Positions 26,314-34,797 are shown, numbered from the stretch's first letter. The stretch: DNA of 34,808 nucleotides from an uncultured Bacilli bacterium (GCA_947632545.1 CANRPP010000011.1:1-34808); one strand, 5' to 3'. Translations and numbers: made by a program. The notes: a model not told the origin generated them from the sequence alone.

Positions 26314-26342
26314 AGATAATATAGACTAGGGGATGTGATTAT

Positions 26343-26804
26343 ATGAAAAAGTATATTAAAGAACATAAAATTGTAGTAGTTGCATTAGCGTTTTTGCTTA
26401 TTGTAATTGTATTAGCATTTATTGCTAAACAGGTTTTCTTTTCTGGAACTTCTAATGCTTTATATGGTACTAGATTAGATGGAATTAAAGAAGTAAAGAT
26501 TAGAAAAAGTGAAAAAGAAGCTTTAAGTAGTAAAATTGAAGAAGATAGTGCGGTTAAAAAATGTGAATGTGAGGTACAAGGTAAAATTGTTAATGTTATT
26601 ATAACAGTTAATGATGATGTTGGTATTGATACAGCTAAAGCTTTAGCGGATAAAGTTATGGAAGTTTTTGATACAGACCAAAAAAGTTTTTACGATTTTC
26701 AAGTATTTATAAAAAAAGATATGGAAGCAGGGGATTTTCCAATTATAGGTTATAAACAAAATACTAAAGAAGGTTTTTCTTGGACTAAAGATAGGGTGGC
26801 ATAA
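26343..26804 (+). CDS. Single-pass membrane protein, unknown extracytoplasmic domain
   Basis: This 153-residue protein has a membrane helix at about 11-33 and an outside domain. The domain begins LYGTRLDGIKEVKIRKSEKE and contains a C-x-C pair (KKCECEVQGK, about 78-80). It continues with strands VNVIITVNDDV and a helix TAKALADKVMEVF, giving a mixed alpha/beta fold. I do not recognise the family. Start ATG 26343 follows GGGGATGTGAT. It ends 1 nt before the GGDEF-protein start, so the two are co-translated and may work together as an envelope sensor pair; that is inference. Confidence 0.82.
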   Translation: MKKYIKEHKIVVVALAFLLIVIVLAFIAKQVFFSGTSNALYGTRLDGIKEVKIRKSEKEALSSKIEEDSAVKKCECEVQGKIVNVIITVNDDVGIDTAKALADKVMEVFDTDQKSFYDFQVFIKKDMEAGDFPIIGYKQNTKEGFSWTKDRVA

Positions 26805-26805
26805 A

Positions 26806-28845
26806 ATGAAAAAGAGGTTAATTTTTGTTACAGCAGTAATTATTGCGGTAGTAGCATTTATATTTGTATATAGATATTATAATAATGAAGATAAAACTAC
26901 ATCTTTAACTGTAAATGAAAAAAGATGGGTTCAAGAAAATAAAAGTAAAGATGTAGATATTGAAATTATTAATGACTATCCTATTTATGGTATGGAAGGT
27001 GATGGAGTTTTCTATGATTTGGTTAATGATTTAAAGAAAAATGTTGGCCTATCAATTAATGAAATTCCATATTTAAAAACTAGTAAACCAAGAACTAATA
27101 GTATTAGATTTAGAATTTTAGATGATTCAGAAAAAGTAACTGATAAAGATTTACTTCTATTTAGTGATTATTATATTGCAATAGGGAAAACATATCAAAG
27201 AATTAATCATATTAAAGATATGAAAGATTTAACTTACGGAGTATTTGAATCTGATAAAGATATTGTTAGTTATTATTTAAAATCTGCTACTAATATATCA
27301 TATAAAACTTATAAAACTATTGATGATATGTATAAAGCACTAGATAATAGTGAAGTTAATATGATTATAGTACCTAATATTATGTATTTAGATAAAACTA
27401 TATCTAATAGTGATTATTCTATTAATTATTATTTTACAGAGTTAACTAAAAAAATTGTTTTAACATTAACTAGTGATAATACTGAACTTAATAATATTGT
27501 TACTAAGTATTATAATAAATGGAAAAAATCTAGTTTTGTTAGTGAGTATGATAAAGAGTATTTTAACTATTATATAAAACAGAATAAATTAAGTTCTAAA
27601 GACAAAACTGATTTAATATCTAAAACTTATACATATGGTTATATAGAAAATAGTCCATATGAAGTAAAGAAAAATGGTAAAATTGTAGGTATTGCAGGAG
27701 AATATTTAAATAGGATATCTAGACTTGCTAATATAGATTTTTCATATAAAAAATATAGAGATAAGAAAGAATTAGAAGATGCTATTAATAATAAAGAAGT
27801 AGATATGTATTTTGATTATTATGGTATATCTAATAAAAACTATGAAGCAACATTATCTACATTTATTGAAGATTATGTAGTATTAGGTAATAATTCTGAT
27901 AATTATATAATTAATTCATTTGAAAGTTTAAAAGATAAAGATATTGTTATGCTTTCTGATAATTCATTATATAACTATGTATCAAATAATGCTAAAGCTA
28001 ATATTAAAACTTATTCTACAATTGATAGTTTAATAAAACATTCTAATAATAAATTAATTATAGTTGATAGAAATGTATATGATAAATATCATAAATCTAA
28101 ATTTAGTAAATATGCATTACTATATGTTGATACAATGATGAATGATTATAAATTTATGATTAAGAGTAATAATAAAGCATTTTATAATTTAGTTAATTAT
28201 ACTATTAATACTAATTCATATTATAATTATAAGAATAGTGGATTAGAAAGTATGAATGAATCAATATTAGAAAATAGTAGTTTTGGTGAAGTATATGCAA
28301 TTATTCTTGCTATAATATTTATTCCAATTATTGTTATATTAATAATTGTAAAAATTGCTAAAAAGAAAAAAGAGAATAAGAAAGTAAAAATTACTGATAG
28401 ACATAAATATACTGATATGTTAACCTCATTAAAGAATCGTAATTATTTAAATGCAAAGATGCCTGAATGGGGTAATTCAAATGTATATCCTCAAGCAATT
28501 GTTATGATAGATTTAAATAATGTTAAATATGTTAATGATAATTATGGGCATGAAGAAGGAGATCAACTTATTGTAGATGCAGCTGGTATTTTAGTTAATA
28601 CTCAACTTGAAAATAGTGAAATTATTAGAACAGATGGTAATGAGTTCTTAATTTATCTAGTTGGCTATAGTGAAAGACAAATAGAAACTTATACTAAAAA
28701 GTTATCAAAAGAATTGAAAAAACTACCACATGAATTTGGTGCTGGTGTAGGTTATAGTATGATTGTTGATGAAATAAAAACACTTGATGATGCTATAAAT
28801 GAAGCTACATTAGAAATGATAGCTAATAAAGAAGATTTTAAATAA
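26806..28845 (+). CDS. Membrane sensor: two binding-protein-like domains plus degenerate GGDEF domain
   Basis: This 679-residue protein has an N-terminal helix (about 4-22). A large outside region with two segments resembling SBP_bac_3 ligand-binding domains follows (about 45-245 and 270-480; ENSPYEVKKNGKIVGIAGEY is typical of the second). A second helix (about 497-518) leads to a cytosolic GGDEF-type domain (about 535-679). Its DMLTSLKNRNYL, MIDLNNVKYVND and NYGHEEGDQLIVD motifs are good, but the signature reads DGNEF (610-614) instead of GGDEF. The metal-binding acidic residue at the third position is Asn, so diguanylate cyclase activity is doubtful; it may bind nucleotide only. Second in the 26343-29701 operon. 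Confidence 0.88.
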   Translation: MKKRLIFVTAVIIAVVAFIFVYRYYNNEDKTTSLTVNEKRWVQENKSKDVDIEIINDYPIYGMEGDGVFYDLVNDLKKNVGLSINEIPYLKTSKPRTNSIRFRILDDSEKVTDKDLLLFSDYYIAIGKTYQRINHIKDMKDLTYGVFESDKDIVSYYLKSATNISYKTYKTIDDMYKALDNSEVNMIIVPNIMYLDKTISNSDYSINYYFTELTKKIVLTLTSDNTELNNIVTKYYNKWKKSSFVSEYDKEYFNYYIKQNKLSSKDKTDLISKTYTYGYIENSPYEVKKNGKIVGIAGEYLNRISRLANIDFSYKKYRDKKELEDAINNKEVDMYFDYYGISNKNYEATLSTFIEDYVVLGNNSDNYIINSFESLKDKDIVMLSDNSLYNYVSNNAKANIKTYSTIDSLIKHSNNKLIIVDRNVYDKYHKSKFSKYALLYVDTMMNDYKFMIKSNNKAFYNLVNYTINTNSYYNYKNSGLESMNESILENSSFGEVYAIILAIIFIPIIVILIIVKIAKKKKENKKVKITDRHKYTDMLTSLKNRNYLNAKMPEWGNSNVYPQAIVMIDLNNVKYVNDNYGHEEGDQLIVDAAGILVNTQLENSEIIRTDGNEFLIYLVGYSERQIETYTKKLSKELKKLPHEFGAGVGYSMIVDEIKTLDDAINEATLEMIANKEDFK

Positions 28846-28858
28846 AGGGAGAAGTAAA

Positions 28859-29701
28859 ATGGAGCGAGTTAGAGAGGTTTTAAAAAAAGTTATGACTTAT
28901 ATATCTAGACCTGATATGAGAGTTCTACCTGGGCAACTCGCTTTTTTCTTTGTAGTTTCACTTATACCTTTAATCGCTTTAGTAGGAACAATTGCAGGTT
29001 ATCTTTCTGTTTCAGCATATAAAGTTGAAAATATATTAGATTCAATATTTCCATTTGAATTAACAGATAATTTAGTAACTTATGTTTCAGGTAAAGGTAT
29101 GACCTTTAATATAGCGGTATTCTTTATTTCTGCTTTTATTTTAGCTTCTAATGGTTGTCATTCAATGATTATTACATCTAATCATATGTATGGTGTTAAA
29201 AATAAAGGCTTTTTTGCAAGACGATTTAAAGCTATAGGTATGACAGTTATATTAGTTTTAATTTTATTATTCTTATTAGTTGTTCCTGTATTTGGTGATA
29301 CTATATTTAATATTGTAACTGCTAATATAAGTGATATTTCTGCAGTTAATCTTGCTAGAAATATTTATAATATTTTACAATATCCAATCTCAATTATATT
29401 AGTTTTATTTAATATTAAACTTCTATATACTATAGCGCCTGATAGAAAAATAAAATCTAAAACTACTTATTCAGGTGCAATATTTACAACTATTGGTTGG
29501 ATTTTAGCAACTAAATTATATGCAATATATGCGGGAACATTTTCTAATTATAATATCTTTTATGGTAGTATTTCAGATATTTTATTTTTATTAATGTGGG
29601 TATATATACTTTCATATATATTTGTTTTAGGTATGGCTTTTAATGCTTCAAATACAAAAAAAGATGATTTTGAAACTATGCAATTGACCTTAAAAAAATA
29701 G
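28859..29701 (+). CDS. YihY/BrkB-family membrane protein
   Basis: This 280-residue protein has about six membrane helices in the YihY/virulence-factor-BrkB pattern. The PGQLAFFFVVSLIPLIALVG motif lies near residues 22-41, ASNGCHSMIITSNHMYGV around 97-114, and GAIFTTIGWILATKLYAIYA in the second half. Closing segments are YNIFYGSISDILFLLMWVYI. The family was once called RNase BN in error; its real function is unsettled. Start ATG 28859 follows AGGGAGAAG, 13 nt after the GGDEF protein. The end carries a hairpin terminator that overlaps the stop codon. Confidence 0.93.
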   Translation: MERVREVLKKVMTYISRPDMRVLPGQLAFFFVVSLIPLIALVGTIAGYLSVSAYKVENILDSIFPFELTDNLVTYVSGKGMTFNIAVFFISAFILASNGCHSMIITSNHMYGVKNKGFFARRFKAIGMTVILVLILLFLLVVPVFGDTIFNIVTANISDISAVNLARNIYNILQYPISIILVLFNIKLLYTIAPDRKIKSKTTYSGAIFTTIGWILATKLYAIYAGTFSNYNIFYGSISDILFLLMWVYILSYIFVLGMAFNASNTKKDDFETMQLTLKK

Positions 29702-29711
29702 GTCTTTTTTT
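29686..29711 (+). terminator. Rho-independent terminator after YihY gene
   Basis: GACCT (29686-29690) pairs with AGGTC (29700-29704), followed by seven T. The stop codon is part of the hairpin. Confidence 0.72.
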
Positions 29712-29724
29712 CTTGCTTTAAAGA

Positions 29725-29753
29725 TTGAATTTTATATAGGTAAGTGCTATAAT
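29725..29753 (+). promoter_or_regulatory. Sigma-A promoter for the LTA-synthase-like gene
   Basis: TTGAAT (29725-29730), a 17-nt spacer and TATAAT (29748-29753) with an extended TGC just before the -10. Confidence 0.75.
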
Positions 29754-29774
29754 ATAGAATAGGCGAGGTTATTT

Positions 29775-31853
29775 ATGAAAAGAAAGATAATTAAACTAAA
29801 AAATAAAATTATAAGTGAAATAAAACGAATAAAAAAGGATCATCTTATAAAAAAGTATATAAAAAATAATGTTTTATTTTTAACTTTTGTTATAACATGT
29901 GTTGCAAATTCTACTATACTTAGATTTTTTACAATGCATACTTTAGAAAATTATTTAGCATTTAAACCTATTTTAGCAGATGTTAGTATTATGGTTGTTG
30001 TTGGTTCTTTTGGATATTTATTAAAACCTAAAAATAGATTTGGATATTATTTATTTTTCGATATCTTATTTTCTACAATATGTATGATAAATTCAATATA
30101 TTATACTTTTTATACATCTTTTGCATCTGTTTCGATGTTATCGCTTACTCAATATATAACGACAGTTGGAGATGCTGTAGTAGAGAATGTTTTACAAATA
30201 AAAGATTTAATATATATACTTGGACCTATTTCTTTAATAATTGTTCATTTAAAATTAAAAAAGAATAGTTATTATAAAAAAGTTGAAGTTAAGTCTGAAA
30301 GAAAGAAAAGAACACTTAAAACTTTATCTGTAGGAGCAGGTTTAGTATTATTATTTGTTGTTACTTTATCATCTTTAGATATAAGTCGTTTTGCTAAACA
30401 ATGGAATAGAGAATATATAGTTATGAGATTTGGTATATTTATATATCAAGCTAATGATATTTTTACATCTCTACAACCTAAAATTAATTCTTTATTTGGA
30501 TATGATAATGCTATGAAAAATTTTAAAGAGTATTATAAAGATAAAGAAGATAGGCAAACTAATAAATACACTGATATATTTAAAGATAAAAATGTTTTAG
30601 TAATACATGCTGAAAGTATGCAAGTTAATTTATTTAATAAAAGTTTTAATGGTGTAGATATTACTCCTAATTTAAAACGTATTGCAAGTGAAGGAATGTT
30701 TTTCTCTAACTTTTATTCTCAAGTTAGCGTTGGTACAAGTAGTGATTCTGAACTTACTTATAATACGTCTTTAATGCCTACACAAAGTGGTACTGCATTT
30801 GTTTCTTATTTTGATAGAAAGTTTAATGCAACTCCTCAATATATGAATGATTTAGGTTATTATACTTTCGTTATGCATGCTAATAATGCTGATTTCTGGA
30901 ATCGAAGAAGTATGTATAATAGTCTAGGTTATAAGAAGTTTTATAGTAAAGAAAATTATAATGTTACAGAAGATAATACTATAGGTCTTGGTTTAAGCGA
31001 TAAAGAATTCTTTAAACAATCAATTCCTAAAATAAAAAAGATAGATGAAAAAAATGATAAATGGTATGGTCTTATGATAATGTTAACTAATCATACTCCA
31101 TTTTCAGATGTAGAAAAATATGGTGAATTTGATTTAAGTAGTAAAACAACTATAACAAATGAAGAAGGAATAGAAGAAGAAGTAACATATCCATTCCTAG
31201 AAGGTAGAAAATTAGGTAATTATTATAAATCTGCTCATTATGCAGATCAAGCATTAGGTGAATTATTTACTGAACTTGATCAAAATGGTTTACTTGATAA
31301 TACTGTAGTTATAATTTATGGAGATCACGATGCTAGAATATCAAGAAAAGAATATGACTATGAAGCTAATTATGATAAAACTACAGGTACTAAACTAGAT
31401 AAAGAAGATCCTAATTATAAAGAATATGATACCTATCAATATGAATTAGGTAGAAAGGTTCCCTTTATTATCTGGACTAAAGATATGAAAGGAACTAATC
31501 TAAATATGGAAGTTACTGATGTAATGGGAATGTATGATGTAATGCCAACTCTTGGTAATATGCTAGGATTTTATAATGAATATCAATTGGGTCATGATAT
31601 ATTTAATATTAAATCTGATAATATTGTAGTATTTCCTAATAGTAATTGGGTAACTAATGATATATATTATAATAGTCAAAAAGGTGAATATTATTCTATA
31701 AATGGTGAAGCTATTAGTGAAGAAAAAATTAAAGAGAATAATACTTATGCATCTAAATTATTGAATGTTTCTAATAATATAATAGTATTTGATTTATTAA
31801 AGAAATTACAAGAAGAAAATGAAGTATTTAAAAATTCTAATGAAGGGAGTTAA
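29775..31853 (+). CDS. LTA synthase family protein (phosphoglycerol transferase/sulfatase fold)
   Basis: This 692-residue membrane enzyme probably polymerises glycerol-phosphate from phosphatidylglycerol onto a lipid anchor. About five helices occupy residues 32-205. The outside alkaline-phosphatase-like domain follows, with the metal ligand E280 (VIHAESMQ), the nucleophile region GTSSDSE (320-326), the MHANNADFWNRRSMY substrate loop and the YGDHDARIS metal site. Aligned with S. aureus LtaS from memory, Thr300 falls on S322, with T321 next to it. It lacks a visible AxA cleavage site after the helices. Start ATG 29775 follows GGCGAGG. Co-transcribed with the protein at 31856. LTA versus another glycerol-phosphate polymer cannot be told. 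Confidence 0.92.
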   Translation: MKRKIIKLKNKIISEIKRIKKDHLIKKYIKNNVLFLTFVITCVANSTILRFFTMHTLENYLAFKPILADVSIMVVVGSFGYLLKPKNRFGYYLFFDILFSTICMINSIYYTFYTSFASVSMLSLTQYITTVGDAVVENVLQIKDLIYILGPISLIIVHLKLKKNSYYKKVEVKSERKKRTLKTLSVGAGLVLLFVVTLSSLDISRFAKQWNREYIVMRFGIFIYQANDIFTSLQPKINSLFGYDNAMKNFKEYYKDKEDRQTNKYTDIFKDKNVLVIHAESMQVNLFNKSFNGVDITPNLKRIASEGMFFSNFYSQVSVGTSSDSELTYNTSLMPTQSGTAFVSYFDRKFNATPQYMNDLGYYTFVMHANNADFWNRRSMYNSLGYKKFYSKENYNVTEDNTIGLGLSDKEFFKQSIPKIKKIDEKNDKWYGLMIMLTNHTPFSDVEKYGEFDLSSKTTITNEEGIEEEVTYPFLEGRKLGNYYKSAHYADQALGELFTELDQNGLLDNTVVIIYGDHDARISRKEYDYEANYDKTTGTKLDKEDPNYKEYDTYQYELGRKVPFIIWTKDMKGTNLNMEVTDVMGMYDVMPTLGNMLGFYNEYQLGHDIFNIKSDNIVVFPNSNWVTNDIYYNSQKGEYYSINGEAISEEKIKENNTYASKLLNVSNNIIVFDLLKKLQEENEVFKNSNEGS

Positions 31854-31855
31854 TT

Positions 31856-32518
31856 ATGGCTAGAAAAATTAGAAGGAGACCAAAGAAAAAATTAATTGTA
31901 ATGATAATTGTAGTAGCAATTTTATTAATAGGGTTAGGGATATATTTTACTATATCTAATAAAAATACTGTAAAAGAGCATAAAGTAGTATCTAAAATAC
32001 CTAGTTATGGTTATACTTTAAAAAGTAATAAAAGTTCACATTATAAAAGATTATTTCAGGAATTAAAAGATGTTTTAACTAAAGATAAAGTTGATGAAAA
32101 AAAATATGTTAAGACTATTACTAAAATGTTTATTGTTGATTTTTATTCTTTAAAAGATCATGTTGCAAAAACAGATGTAGGTGGAGTAGACTTTGTTCAT
32201 AGTGATGCTATTGATAATTTTATTTTAAATGCAGAAGATACTTTATATAAGTACGTTGAAAGTGATATATATGGTCAAAGAAAACAAAAATTACCTGAAA
32301 TAGATGAAGTTAGTATTAAAAGTTGTAAAACTACAGAATATACATATAATGATAATACTGATTCTAATGCATATGAAGTAAAAGCTTCATGGACATATAA
32401 AAATAAATCAGTTGCTGAAGATTATCAAACTGATGCTACATTTATATTTATGCATGATGGAAAAAAATTAGTTTTGGTAGAAGTATTAAATGGAGAAGAG
32501 GAAGAAGACGAAGATTAG
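31856..32518 (+). CDS. Membrane-anchored protein next to the LTA-synthase-like gene
   Basis: This 220-residue protein has a strongly basic N terminus (ARKIRRRPKKK), one helix (about 13-33) and an outside domain with no family I recognise. The domain shows helices (HYKRLFQELKDVLTKD, KKYVKTITKMFIVDFY) and a beta end (YEVKASWTYKNKS, TFIFMHDGKKLVLVEVL), and ends in a run of acidic residues. The helix-then-strand form resembles NTF2-like accessory domains, with low certainty. Start ATG 31856 is 2 nt after the LTA-synthase stop, with GAAGGGAG upstream, so they form one unit. Confidence 0.82.
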   Translation: MARKIRRRPKKKLIVMIIVVAILLIGLGIYFTISNKNTVKEHKVVSKIPSYGYTLKSNKSSHYKRLFQELKDVLTKDKVDEKKYVKTITKMFIVDFYSLKDHVAKTDVGGVDFVHSDAIDNFILNAEDTLYKYVESDIYGQRKQKLPEIDEVSIKSCKTTEYTYNDNTDSNAYEVKASWTYKNKSVAEDYQTDATFIFMHDGKKLVLVEVLNGEEEEDED

Positions 32519-32533
32519 TAGTTTTCTTTTTTT
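32503..32533 (+). terminator. Probable terminator after 31856 gene
   Basis: AGAAGAC (32503-32509) pairs with GTTTTCT (32521-32527), one G-T pair included, 11-nt loop, followed by T-run. It overlaps the end of the coding sequence. Confidence 0.55.
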
Positions 32534-32539
32534 AACCTA

Positions 32540-32548
32540 TGTTATAAT
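32540..32548 (+). promoter_or_regulatory. Extended -10 promoter for the mini-gene at 32574
   Basis: TGTTATAAT lies 26 nt before the ATG at 32574, right after a putative terminator. Confidence 0.45.
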
Positions 32549-32573
32549 ATATTACAATTTACGGGACTTTTAT

Positions 32574-32738
32574 ATGAGCCATATCTTAAGTAAAACTAAA
32601 GTGTTAGATATGGAAAATATAGATAAAACAATAATTTTTGATGTCAATCTTAATTTTTCTTCAATGGATTTAAATTATTTTGGCATGGAAATAATGAGAG
32701 ATTTAAAGAAAAAAATTATAAAATTCCTTCTTTTTTGA
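32574..32738 (+). CDS. Possible 54-residue mini-gene or gene fragment
   Basis: A short reading frame, beginning MSHILSKTKVLDMENIDK and ending KKKIIKFLLF, follows its own promoter-like element. The site before ATG 32574 (CGGGAC) is weak. It has no membrane helix or signal peptide. The arrangement TIIFDVNLNF vaguely recalls the first strand of rhodanese domains, so a truncated rhodanese is one possibility. Its stop overlaps the promoter of the next operon. Whether it is translated is uncertain. Confidence 0.35.
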   Translation: MSHILSKTKVLDMENIDKTIIFDVNLNFSSMDLNYFGMEIMRDLKKKIIKFLLF

Positions 32739-32763
32739 AACTTTTATTAAAGTATGATAGAAT
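32735..32763 (+). promoter_or_regulatory. Sigma-A promoter for the 32788-34724 operon
   Basis: TTGAAA (32735-32740), a 17-nt spacer and TAGAAT (32758-32763) with an extended TGA before the -10. Confidence 0.7.
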
Positions 32764-32787
32764 ATATAAATAAAAGAGGAGATTATT

Positions 32788-33477
32788 ATGACAAAGAATA
32801 AGTCTAATAAGAAATTTAGACCAATAATAAAATTATTTTTGTGTTTAATTTATTTTATAATAATATGTATTTTAGTATTTGTATCATTTAGACTATTTCA
32901 AAAAGATCAAAGAATAGTTAATTGGAATGAAGTCTCTTCAACTGATGAATATTCATATCTTAATATATCTCAAATGTCAGAAGCATTTGCAGTAACTGAT
33001 GATAATAAACAAATTCATTTTGTTATAGTACAAGATGAAACATTAGAATGGCATACATATTTAATTGCTATTAGAAAAGAAGATTATAATAATTATAAAA
33101 GTATTATAGATTATACATATGAAAGAACTAAAGATAAACCTGATAATATAGTAGTATATGGTTATCCTAAAAAAATAACTAAAAAAATAAAAAAACTTGC
33201 TATTAAAAATATTATTAATTTTGTACCAATAGAAAATAAAACTATATTAACTAATGATAATTTTGAAGATTATATGACTAATACATATTTAGATACAACT
33301 ATTCCTAAAACTCATAAGACTAATTATATTATAGTATCATTATTAGTACTAGCATTAATATTATTCATATTAATAATATTTACTATTTTTGATAAAGATA
33401 GAATAGTAGATGAAGTTGAAGAAATAATAGAAAAAGAAAATAGTAAATTAAAAAAGAAAAAGGAAAAAGAGGAGTAG
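32788..33477 (+). CDS. Two-pass membrane protein, unknown family
   Basis: This 229-residue protein has helices at about 13-34 and 175-202, with the middle part outside and the Lys/Glu-rich ends inside. The outside domain is alpha/beta (VSSTDEYSYLNISQMSEAFAV reduced here to its hydrophobic pattern, then FVIVQDETLEWHTYLIAI and NIVVYGYPKKI). No catalytic motif is evident and no cysteines are in the outside domain. Start ATG 32788 follows GAGGAG. First gene of a five-gene operon with tight spacing that ends in the LiaF-like protein, which suggests an envelope role. Confidence 0.82.
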   Translation: MTKNKSNKKFRPIIKLFLCLIYFIIICILVFVSFRLFQKDQRIVNWNEVSSTDEYSYLNISQMSEAFAVTDDNKQIHFVIVQDETLEWHTYLIAIRKEDYNNYKSIIDYTYERTKDKPDNIVVYGYPKKITKKIKKLAIKNIINFVPIENKTILTNDNFEDYMTNTYLDTTIPKTHKTNYIIVSLLVLALILFILIIFTIFDKDRIVDEVEEIIEKENSKLKKKKEKEE

Positions 33478-33482
33478 ATATA

Positions 33483-33728
33483 ATGCATTATAAATATAAA
33501 ACAAATGGTACTTGTTCTAAAGAAATAGATTTTGATATTAATGATAATAAAATAAGTAATTTATCTTTTACTGGTGGTTGTAATGGTAATTTAAAAGCAA
33601 TATCTAGTCTAGTTGAAGGTAAAGATATAGATTATGTAATAGAAAGATGTAAGGGAATAACTTGTAATAATAAAAATACATCTTGTGCAGATCAATTAGC
33701 TAAAGTATTAGAAAGTGTAAGGGGTTAA
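33483..33728 (+). CDS. TSCPD-domain protein (TIGR03905-like)
   Basis: This 81-residue protein belongs to a small Cys-rich family related to the C-terminal TSCPD domain of ribonucleotide reductases. Visible marks are GTCSKEI (C11), FTGGCNGNLKAISSLVEG (C34 region), CKGITC and the closing TSCADQLAKVL. The name-giving TSCPD reads TSCAD here, a Pro-to-Ala change. The conserved cysteines suggest a metal or redox site; function is uncharacterised. Start ATG 33483 follows GAGGAG, 5 nt after the previous gene. Confidence 0.9.
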   Translation: MHYKYKTNGTCSKEIDFDINDNKISNLSFTGGCNGNLKAISSLVEGKDIDYVIERCKGITCNNKNTSCADQLAKVLESVRG

Positions 33729-33730
33729 TT

Positions 33731-34072
33731 ATGAAAAAATACTTATATCAATATATTGGTAATATAGATTTAATCTTAAAAGAAAATAAAAAAGTAAACT
33801 ATAAAAAATTAAAGGAAGAACACTTAATAAAAATAAATTTCTTTCAACATGAAAGATTAATACATTTACTTGTTACTTTATTTTATGCATTATTTACTTT
33901 TATAATATTTTATTTTAGTAAAATATTTATACCCTTTATTTTTATAGCGTTAATATTAATAATATTTTTAATCTTTTATGTAGTTCATTATTTTAGATTA
34001 GAAAATGGAGTTCAATATTTATATAAGCAATATGATATGATAGAAGAAAGGATTAAAAAAGATGAAAAGTAG
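33731..34072 (+). CDS. Small two-helix membrane protein
   Basis: This 113-residue protein has an N-terminal soluble part of about 40 residues (basic, YLYQYIGNIDLILKENKK). Two adjacent helices (about 44-64 and 66-86) and a charged C-terminal helix follow. It has the look of a small 2-TM protein with both ends inside. Family not recognised. The start lies 2 nt after the TSCPD gene with AGGGG upstream, and its end overlaps the LiaF-like gene by 11 nt, so translation is coupled. Confidence 0.82.
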   Translation: MKKYLYQYIGNIDLILKENKKVNYKKLKEEHLIKINFFQHERLIHLLVTLFYALFTFIIFYFSKIFIPFIFIALILIIFLIFYVVHYFRLENGVQYLYKQYDMIEERIKKDEK

Positions 34073-34724
34073 TAAAACAGTTAATATAATATTTGGTTTA
34101 TTATTTTTATCATTAGGAATAATATTACTTGGTAATAATATAAAGTTATGGGATATAAATTCATTTTTTAATGGATGGTGGAGTTTATATATAATTATAC
34201 CTTCTATAATAAATTTAATTAGAGGTGGTAGTTTATTATCATCACTTACTACTATTATTATTGGAGTATTATTACTTTTTTGTAGTCTTAATATAATAAA
34301 TTGGAGTTTTATATATAAAATTGTTATACCTATAGTAATTTTATATATTTTTATATCATTAATAGTAAGTTATAAAAAGAAAATAGATATACCTAAAGCA
34401 AGTGGTAATGATAATACTTTAAATGCTGTATTATCTGGTAGGGATGAAGTTATTAGTAGTAAGTTTAATGGTACTAGATGTATATCAATATTTGGAGGAA
34501 TAGATCTAGATATTAGTAAAACTAAAATAAATAAAGATACTATAATTAAATGTGTTTCTATATTTGGACAAACTAATATAAAAACACCTACAAATGTAAG
34601 TATAAAAACAAGTGGTATTAAAATATTTGGAGGAGTAACAAATAAAACTTTAGGTAGAGGAGATAAAAAACCTACACTTTATATTAAATATGTATGTATA
34701 TTTGGAGGAGTAAATATTAGATAA
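34062..34724 (+). CDS. LiaF-like / cell-wall-active antibiotics response protein
   Basis: This 220-residue protein has four membrane helices in the first 105 residues (LiaI-LiaF-type, DUF5668-like). A C-terminal parallel-beta domain follows, in which an IFGG-like motif occurs four times (SIFGGIDLD, SIFGQTNI, KIFGGVTN, CIFGGVNI). This is the hallmark of LiaF and YvqF proteins. In Bacilli LiaF restrains the LiaS kinase and responds to lipid II-targeting antibiotics; no liaSR genes are in the window, so the partner may lie downstream or be absent. Start ATG 34062 overlaps the previous gene. A hairpin covers its stop codon. Confidence 0.88.
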   Translation: MKSSKTVNIIFGLLFLSLGIILLGNNIKLWDINSFFNGWWSLYIIIPSIINLIRGGSLLSSLTTIIIGVLLLFCSLNIINWSFIYKIVIPIVILYIFISLIVSYKKKIDIPKASGNDNTLNAVLSGRDEVISSKFNGTRCISIFGGIDLDISKTKINKDTIIKCVSIFGQTNIKTPTNVSIKTSGIKIFGGVTNKTLGRGDKKPTLYIKYVCIFGGVNIR

Positions 34725-34739
34725 TATTTTACTTTTTTT
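34709..34739 (+). terminator. Probable terminator of the LiaF-like operon
   Basis: AGTAAATATT (34709-34718) pairs with AATATTTTACT (34723-34733) with one bulged T, loop AGAT, and a T-run. The stem overlaps the stop codon. Confidence 0.65.
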
Positions 34740-34791
34740 ATTTATAAGGAAAGTGCGTTTAAAATAAAAATAAAAAATATTATTTGTTCGA

Positions 34792-34797
34792 TTGACA
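34792..34797 (+). promoter_or_regulatory. Possible -35 element of the next gene, cut by window end
   Basis: An exact TTGACA is present; the matching -10 would lie just past the window. The nearby GTTCG half-site is recorded only as seen. Confidence 0.3.

Noticed and set aside
30080-30268. Second plus-strand frame inside the LTA-synthase gene
   Set aside because: It overlaps a conserved membrane-helix region in another frame with no binding site and an odd Cys/Tyr-rich composition.
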